DNA of 64,000 nt from Myxococcales bacterium (lineage in GTDB: Bacteria > Myxococcota_A > Polyangia > Polyangiales > Polyangiaceae): the NCBI GenBank assembly GCA_016720545.1, contig JADKKK010000034.1, positions 62,001-126,000 on the forward strand. Reading direction: 5' to 3'. The notes under the pieces were generated by a model. It ran no database searches, had not been told where the DNA came from, and saw nothing but the letters and a program-made list of their open reading frames with translations. This document shows positions 60,478 to 64,000 of this stretch, one piece after another. The position numbers and the translations under genes are program-made. Numbering within the stretch: the first letter of the stretch is position 1; the number at the start of each line of letters is the position of its first letter.

Positions 60478-61656
60478 TCAGAGGCGGAGCGCGGCGAGCC
60501 CGTCGAGGCCGAGGGCGAGCCCGAGGCGAGCCTTGGCGAGGGCGGACACGCGCGCGCCAGCGTACCACGCGGCGCCCGCGGCCCGCGCCGCGGCCGAGCG
60601 CGTGAGGAGGCGCCGGTACGCGAGCCCTCGATCGCCATACACGCGCGCCGCGAGGCCGGCGCTCTGGAGGAGGTGGCGCCCCACGCGCGACGCTCGCACA
60701 GCGCGGTCGTAGCCCCCCGCGATCGGGCTGCCGCTCCGGAGGGCGCGCGCGAGCGTGGACGCGGCGAGGGCGCCCATCACGATCGACTGCGCGATCCCCT
60801 CGCCGGTCGTGCGGTCGATCCCCGCCGCCTCGCCTACGAAGAGCACGCCCTCGTGCTCGAGCACCGACCCGGGCACGAAGGGCCTCGTCGGGAAGGGCTT
60901 CAGCCTCACCCGCTCGGCCGCGAGGCCACGCGCACGGAAGCAGGCGAGCAGCGCCGCCTTGACGTTCGACCTCGGCGTGAGGTTCGCGTGGTAGATGCCG
61001 CGACTCACGTGCCGCGCGCCGCCGATGATTGTCGGAAAATCCCAGTAATATCCCTCGATTCCAGCGTCACAGACCGCGAGCTCGAAGTCGCACAGGTCGC
61101 GCTCGGGGCCCACGTCGGCGCCCACCGGGAGGGTCTCGGCTACGTACAGGTGTCCCTTGCGCGCCACCTCCTTCAATCCGAGCGCGCGGCGTGTGCGACC
61201 GGCGACCCCGTCGCACGCCACGACGTGGCGAGCGTGCAGGACGCGCCGGGCGGTGTGGACCGCGTAGCCGCGCGGCTCTCTCGTGAGCTCCACGAGGCCC
61301 TCACCCTCGTGGACCGCGACCCCGTCCGACTGGGCCTCGCGAAGCAGCGACGTGTCGAACTCGTCGCGACGAACGACGACCCCGAGCGGCGACGAGGTCG
61401 CGCCGGCCTCGCCTTCGTGAAGAATGCGGAGGCCACGCATGGGCACCCGCGGCACGCCCACGCGAACCCCGACCGCCTCGAGCGCCTCGAGCCCCCACGC
61501 GCTCACAGCGCCCGCACAAGGCTTCTCGCGCGGGAACACCGCTGAGTCGACGATCGCGACGGACGAAGGCCGAATGCCGCACGCGCGCACGAGGTGAAGC
61601 GCCACACTCGCGCCCGCGGGCCCACCGCCCACGACGAGCACGTCCACGTCGCTCAC
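60478..61656 (-). CDS. Geranylgeranyl reductase-like FAD-dependent oxidoreductase
   Basis: A 392-residue flavoprotein. The Rossmann motif is VLVVGGGPAGASVALHLV. The REKPCAGAVSAWGLEAL segment resembles the Cys region of geranylgeranyl reductases and related halogenase-like monooxygenases, and the second FAD motif is LFVGEAAGIDRTTGEGIAQS. The C-terminal part is helical and Ala-rich. Such enzymes reduce isoprenoid double bonds (for example in archaeal-type lipids, quinones or polyprenols) or act as monooxygenases; the substrate cannot be told. Its ATG overlaps the stop of the DUF4911 gene (ATGA). Confidence 0.82.
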   Translation of the reverse strand: MSDVDVLVVGGGPAGASVALHLVRACGIRPSSVAIVDSAVFPREKPCAGAVSAWGLEALEAVGVRVGVPRVPMRGLRILHEGEAGATSSPLGVVVRRDEFDTSLLREAQSDGVAVHEGEGLVELTREPRGYAVHTARRVLHARHVVACDGVAGRTRRALGLKEVARKGHLYVAETLPVGADVGPERDLCDFELAVCDAGIEGYYWDFPTIIGGARHVSRGIYHANLTPRSNVKAALLACFRARGLAAERVRLKPFPTRPFVPGSVLEHEGVLFVGEAAGIDRTTGEGIAQSIVMGALAASTLARALRSGSPIAGGYDRAVRASRVGRHLLQSAGLAARVYGDRGLAYRRLLTRSAAARAAGAAWYAGARVSALAKARLGLALGLDGLAALRL

Positions 61657-61910
61657 GCCGCGTCGATCCGCTCGGGGCCGCTCAGGAACGCGAGCTCGTC
61701 ACGCAGGGCCGCGAGCGCCTCGTCGAGCTCGGCCTCGCGGGAGGCGTGCGCGGCGACGATGAGGTCGCCGCCCCCCTCCGCGAAGACCACCGCGAGCCCG
61801 TCAGAGGCCTCCAGGATCCCCTTCAACAGCACGACGTCCTTCGCGCGCAGCACCACGCGCCGCGCGGCCATCCCTTCCCCGATGAGGGGGCGTGCCGGGC
61901 TACGTCCCAT
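61653..61910 (-). CDS. DUF4911 family small protein
   Basis: An 85-residue protein whose core RAKDVVLLKGILEASDGLAV and ELDEALAALRDEL match the pattern of DUF4911, a small alpha/beta family near metabolic genes in deltaproteobacteria. The ATG at 61910 lies 5 bp after the stop of the preceding gene; an internal ATG at 61871 would give 72 residues, the more usual family length. It is coupled to the flavoprotein gene by a 4-bp overlap. Biochemical role unknown. Confidence 0.7.
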   Translation of the reverse strand: MGRSPARPLIGEGMAARRVVLRAKDVVLLKGILEASDGLAVVFAEGGGDLIVAAHASREAELDEALAALRDELAFLSGPERIDAA

Positions 61911-61915
61911 CGCCG

Positions 61916-63529
61916 CTAGAGCGACTGCTCGAGCTGCGCTCGGGCGAGCGCGTCGGCGGCGTCCTTCATTTCCTTTTCGGCCGCGGTCGCGGGCTTCTTC
62001 GCCGCCTTCGGCTCTTTCGGCTCGGGCTTCGCGGCCACCGGCTTGGGGGCCGCGGCTACAGCGACAGGCTTCGGCTCTGGCTTTGTGGCGACGGGCTTCG
62101 GCTCCGGCTTCGCCGCGGCGACCGGCTTCTCGGGCTTGGGAGGCGGAGCAGGCTTGGCCGACACCGCCTTGGGCTCCGGCGCCGCGGCGACGGCGGGCGG
62201 AGGCGGAGACGCTGCCGCGACCCCCACCCCTCCCGAGCCCAGAGCGGGCTGCACCGGCGCGGCGATGGGCGGGTTGACCGGCTGGACTGGCTGCCCGGCG
62301 GCGACTTGCGCCGTTGGGGGGGGCGCCACCGGGATCGCGGGCTGGGCCGCGAGAACGCCCACCTGCACGCCCTGGCCGGGCGGCGCGATCTGGCCTGCCT
62401 GCGCACCTTGACCCGGCTGCGCGATCGGACCGGTCTGCGCGCCCTGACCCGCTGCCGGGGTCACGGCGTCAGCCGTTGCGCGCGCGCCCGGCGCTCGCGA
62501 CGGGTCCACGAAGGCGGCCACCGTCGGCGAGCCGCGGAGCACGAACGCGGCGAGCGCGGCGGCCGCGCCAACCCCGACGAGCGCCATCGCCCAGACCCGA
62601 GCGGGCTTCGGAGCCGCATGCGACGTGGAGAGAGCCATCGCCGGCGGGTCGAGCGGACGCACGGGGGGCACGGAGAAATGCGCAGGAGACGCGAACGGAG
62701 CGTGCGACTGCGGCGCCAAGGACGGCACCGGGCCGCTCTGCATCGACGGAGGCATGCCGCCCATCGCTGGGACCGGCCCGGACCGCATGGCCGGCGGAAG
62801 GCTGGCGCCCGGAGCGAGGCCCATGGGCGGCTGCGAGCGCGAGACCATGGGCGCTGAAGTGACGGGCGAGAAACTGTGCGGCGCGCTGGGCGCCGGCATG
62901 GGGGCGGAGTGAACCGGGAACGGCTGCGGCTGCGCGTGGACCATCGGGGCAGGCGCCACCTGGGGCGGCGGCATCACGGGCGCGGGGGCGGGGATCTGCG
63001 CGGGCCCGGGGCCGAGCTGAACTGTGAAGTCGGGCGCGTTCGCGCCGGTCTCGTGGTCCTCATCGAGCACCGCGGCCGACATCGAGAGCGAGACCTCGGC
63101 GCGCGGATCGAGGCGCACGACCGGAGGCTCCTTGCCTCGGGGCTGCGCCTGCACCGCCGGGGCCGCGCGGCCGCGGCGCGGCATATGACGAATCTGCGTG
63201 TGGCTGTCTTCTTCTTCGGGCTCGGATGGCGCCGGCGGGCGCACGTAGTGGAGCGCGGTGGCGGTCTCGCCTGTCTCTTCGAAGGCGTGGGCGGCCGGCT
63301 TCTTCGCGGGCGACGCCATGAACGTGGTCACCTCTTCGTCGGAGCGCGAGGCTTGGAACGGACGAAGAGGGGGCGGTGCGGCGTCTTCCTCGAAGCGATC
63401 GACGCGCGGCTGGGATCGTGCGGGCGGAGGCACGGCACGGCTCGAGCGCTGCAACGCTCGGTCGCTCGGGTCCCCGTCCGGAGCGTCGTCACGCGAATCA
63501 CGACCAGGTCGCTTGTTGAATGGGAGCAC
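61916..63529 (-). CDS. Pro/Ala-rich single-helix membrane protein with Lys-Pro tail
   Basis: A 537-residue protein from GTG 63529, chosen because GGAGG lies four bases upstream and the product then opens VLPFNKRPGRDS; a longer form from ATG 63592 is possible. The cytoplasmic part is Pro/Met/Ala-rich and disordered to about residue 310. One membrane helix follows (RVWAMALVGVGAAAALAAFV). The periplasmic tail has repeated GAQxGxxAxPGQ units and then EPKPVATKPEPKPVAVAAAP, a TonB-like extended Lys/Pro stretch, and ends in a helix. No catalytic motif is present. It shares an operon with the DUF4911 and flavoprotein genes. Confidence 0.6.
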   Translation of the reverse strand: MLPFNKRPGRDSRDDAPDGDPSDRALQRSSRAVPPPARSQPRVDRFEEDAAPPPLRPFQASRSDEEVTTFMASPAKKPAAHAFEETGETATALHYVRPPAPSEPEEEDSHTQIRHMPRRGRAAPAVQAQPRGKEPPVVRLDPRAEVSLSMSAAVLDEDHETGANAPDFTVQLGPGPAQIPAPAPVMPPPQVAPAPMVHAQPQPFPVHSAPMPAPSAPHSFSPVTSAPMVSRSQPPMGLAPGASLPPAMRSGPVPAMGGMPPSMQSGPVPSLAPQSHAPFASPAHFSVPPVRPLDPPAMALSTSHAAPKPARVWAMALVGVGAAAALAAFVLRGSPTVAAFVDPSRAPGARATADAVTPAAGQGAQTGPIAQPGQGAQAGQIAPPGQGVQVGVLAAQPAIPVAPPPTAQVAAGQPVQPVNPPIAAPVQPALGSGGVGVAAASPPPPAVAAAPEPKAVSAKPAPPPKPEKPVAAAKPEPKPVATKPEPKPVAVAAAPKPVAAKPEPKEPKAAKKPATAAEKEMKDAADALARAQLEQSL

Positions 63530-63798
63530 AGAGCCTCCGGGACGCAGACGGCGCACCACTTGCGCCTCCGTCAGACGAGCATAGCAGGCCATCGATGGAG
63601 TCGCTCGACGGGCGTGGCGCACGAATGTCAATTGAGTGGGAGAACCGCGCACACGTTCCGCTGGGAAGCGATCGCACCCGTGGGGCGTTTTCACCCCGCC
63701 GTACGAACCTGGAACATTTGGGCGGCGCGGGCGTCCATCCGCGGCGGCCGACGCGCTCGCGCGGTCCTCCCTCCCTCGTCACCGAGAGCGCCGAAACG

Positions 63799-64000
63799 AT
63801 GAGTCTCGCGTCGTCCCCCTCGTCCCGCGTGCGCCCCACGCTTCGCGCCCCCCGATGGCGCACCCTCCTTCGGCGCGCGTTGGCGCTCGCGGCCGGCGTT
63901 ACGGTGCTCTTTCTTACGGCTCACGCCGCCGCGAGCTCGCCGAATGGCACCGTCGACCACCTGAGCGTCCATCCCATCTTCGGGTCGGAGCTCACCGTGG
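63799..64000 (+). CDS. Exported protein, N-terminus only
   Basis: The gene opens at ATG 63799 and leaves the window. It encodes an Arg-rich start, a hydrophobic signal segment (LALAAGVTVLFLTAHAAASS) with a likely cleavage site after AHAAA, and the first mature residues (NGTVDHLSVHPIFGSELTV). It is divergent from the Pro/Ala-rich membrane protein. The product cannot be named from 67 codons. Confidence 0.6.
   Translation, partial: MSLASSPSSRVRPTLRAPRWRTLLRRALALAAGVTVLFLTAHAAASSPNGTVDHLSVHPIFGSELTV

Overview
The window is very GC-rich (roughly 70% by eye), densely coded, and carries no tRNA, rRNA, insertion sequence, prophage or CRISPR array that I can see. Gene content points to a myxobacterium (Myxococcota, most likely order Polyangiales). 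There are many long lipoproteins with TPR, Cys-rich or MopE-like segments, AgmX/PglI-type and GltD/GltE-like gliding-motility proteins, a short polysaccharide exporter of the OPX kind with a beta-barrel partner, and an ECF sigma factor with an unusual anti-sigma factor. The lineage call is inference from gene content only.

Layout. 0-6.6 kb: a Fur-family regulator cut by the left edge, an MFS exporter, secreted proteins and lipoproteins, and a GntR-led operon of two unknown genes with a clean palindromic operator in front. 6.7-13.2 kb: a cold-shock protein; an operon of YeaH/DUF444, SpoVR, a small HEPN-like protein and a TPR lipoprotein; a membrane-tailed subtilisin. 13.3-21.2 kb: housekeeping metabolism, with lipA, mtnA, 3-hydroxybutyryl-CoA dehydrogenase plus enoyl-CoA hydratase, DNA polymerase III delta', thiE and an Rsm22-like methyltransferase. 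21.6-25.6 kb: a LolB-like lipoprotein and polysaccharide-export genes. 25.9-37.5 kb: one long minus-strand cluster resembling the core of the Myxococcus gliding (Glt) trans-envelope complex: two very long TPR proteins, a TPR lipoprotein, a three-helix membrane protein, and a one-helix protein with a periplasmic AgmX/PglI domain. It faces a divergent ECF sigma/anti-sigma operon (38.0-40.5 kb).

40.5-64 kb: a DUF4215-type lipoprotein; a GT39-like glycosyltransferase; era-der; a VOC protein; an ArsA-like ATPase; the rpsF-rpsR-rplI-dnaB block preceded by a K+-channel-like RCK protein that lacks a selectivity filter; a MopE-like lipoprotein; an acyl-CoA thioesterase; asnS; an RNA methyltransferase fused in design to an RluA-type pseudouridine synthase; a geranylgeranyl-reductase-like flavoprotein with a DUF4911 protein; a Pro/Ala-rich membrane protein; and the start of a secreted protein.

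Two loci carry apparent frameshifts. The GltC-like TPR gene (34.4-36.7 kb) has a -1 and a compensating +1 shift, and the methyltransferase/pseudouridine-synthase gene (58.3-60.4 kb) has a shift in a run of six C. Both look like single-base indels in G/C-rich or homopolymer sequence, so assembly error and real inactivation both remain possible.
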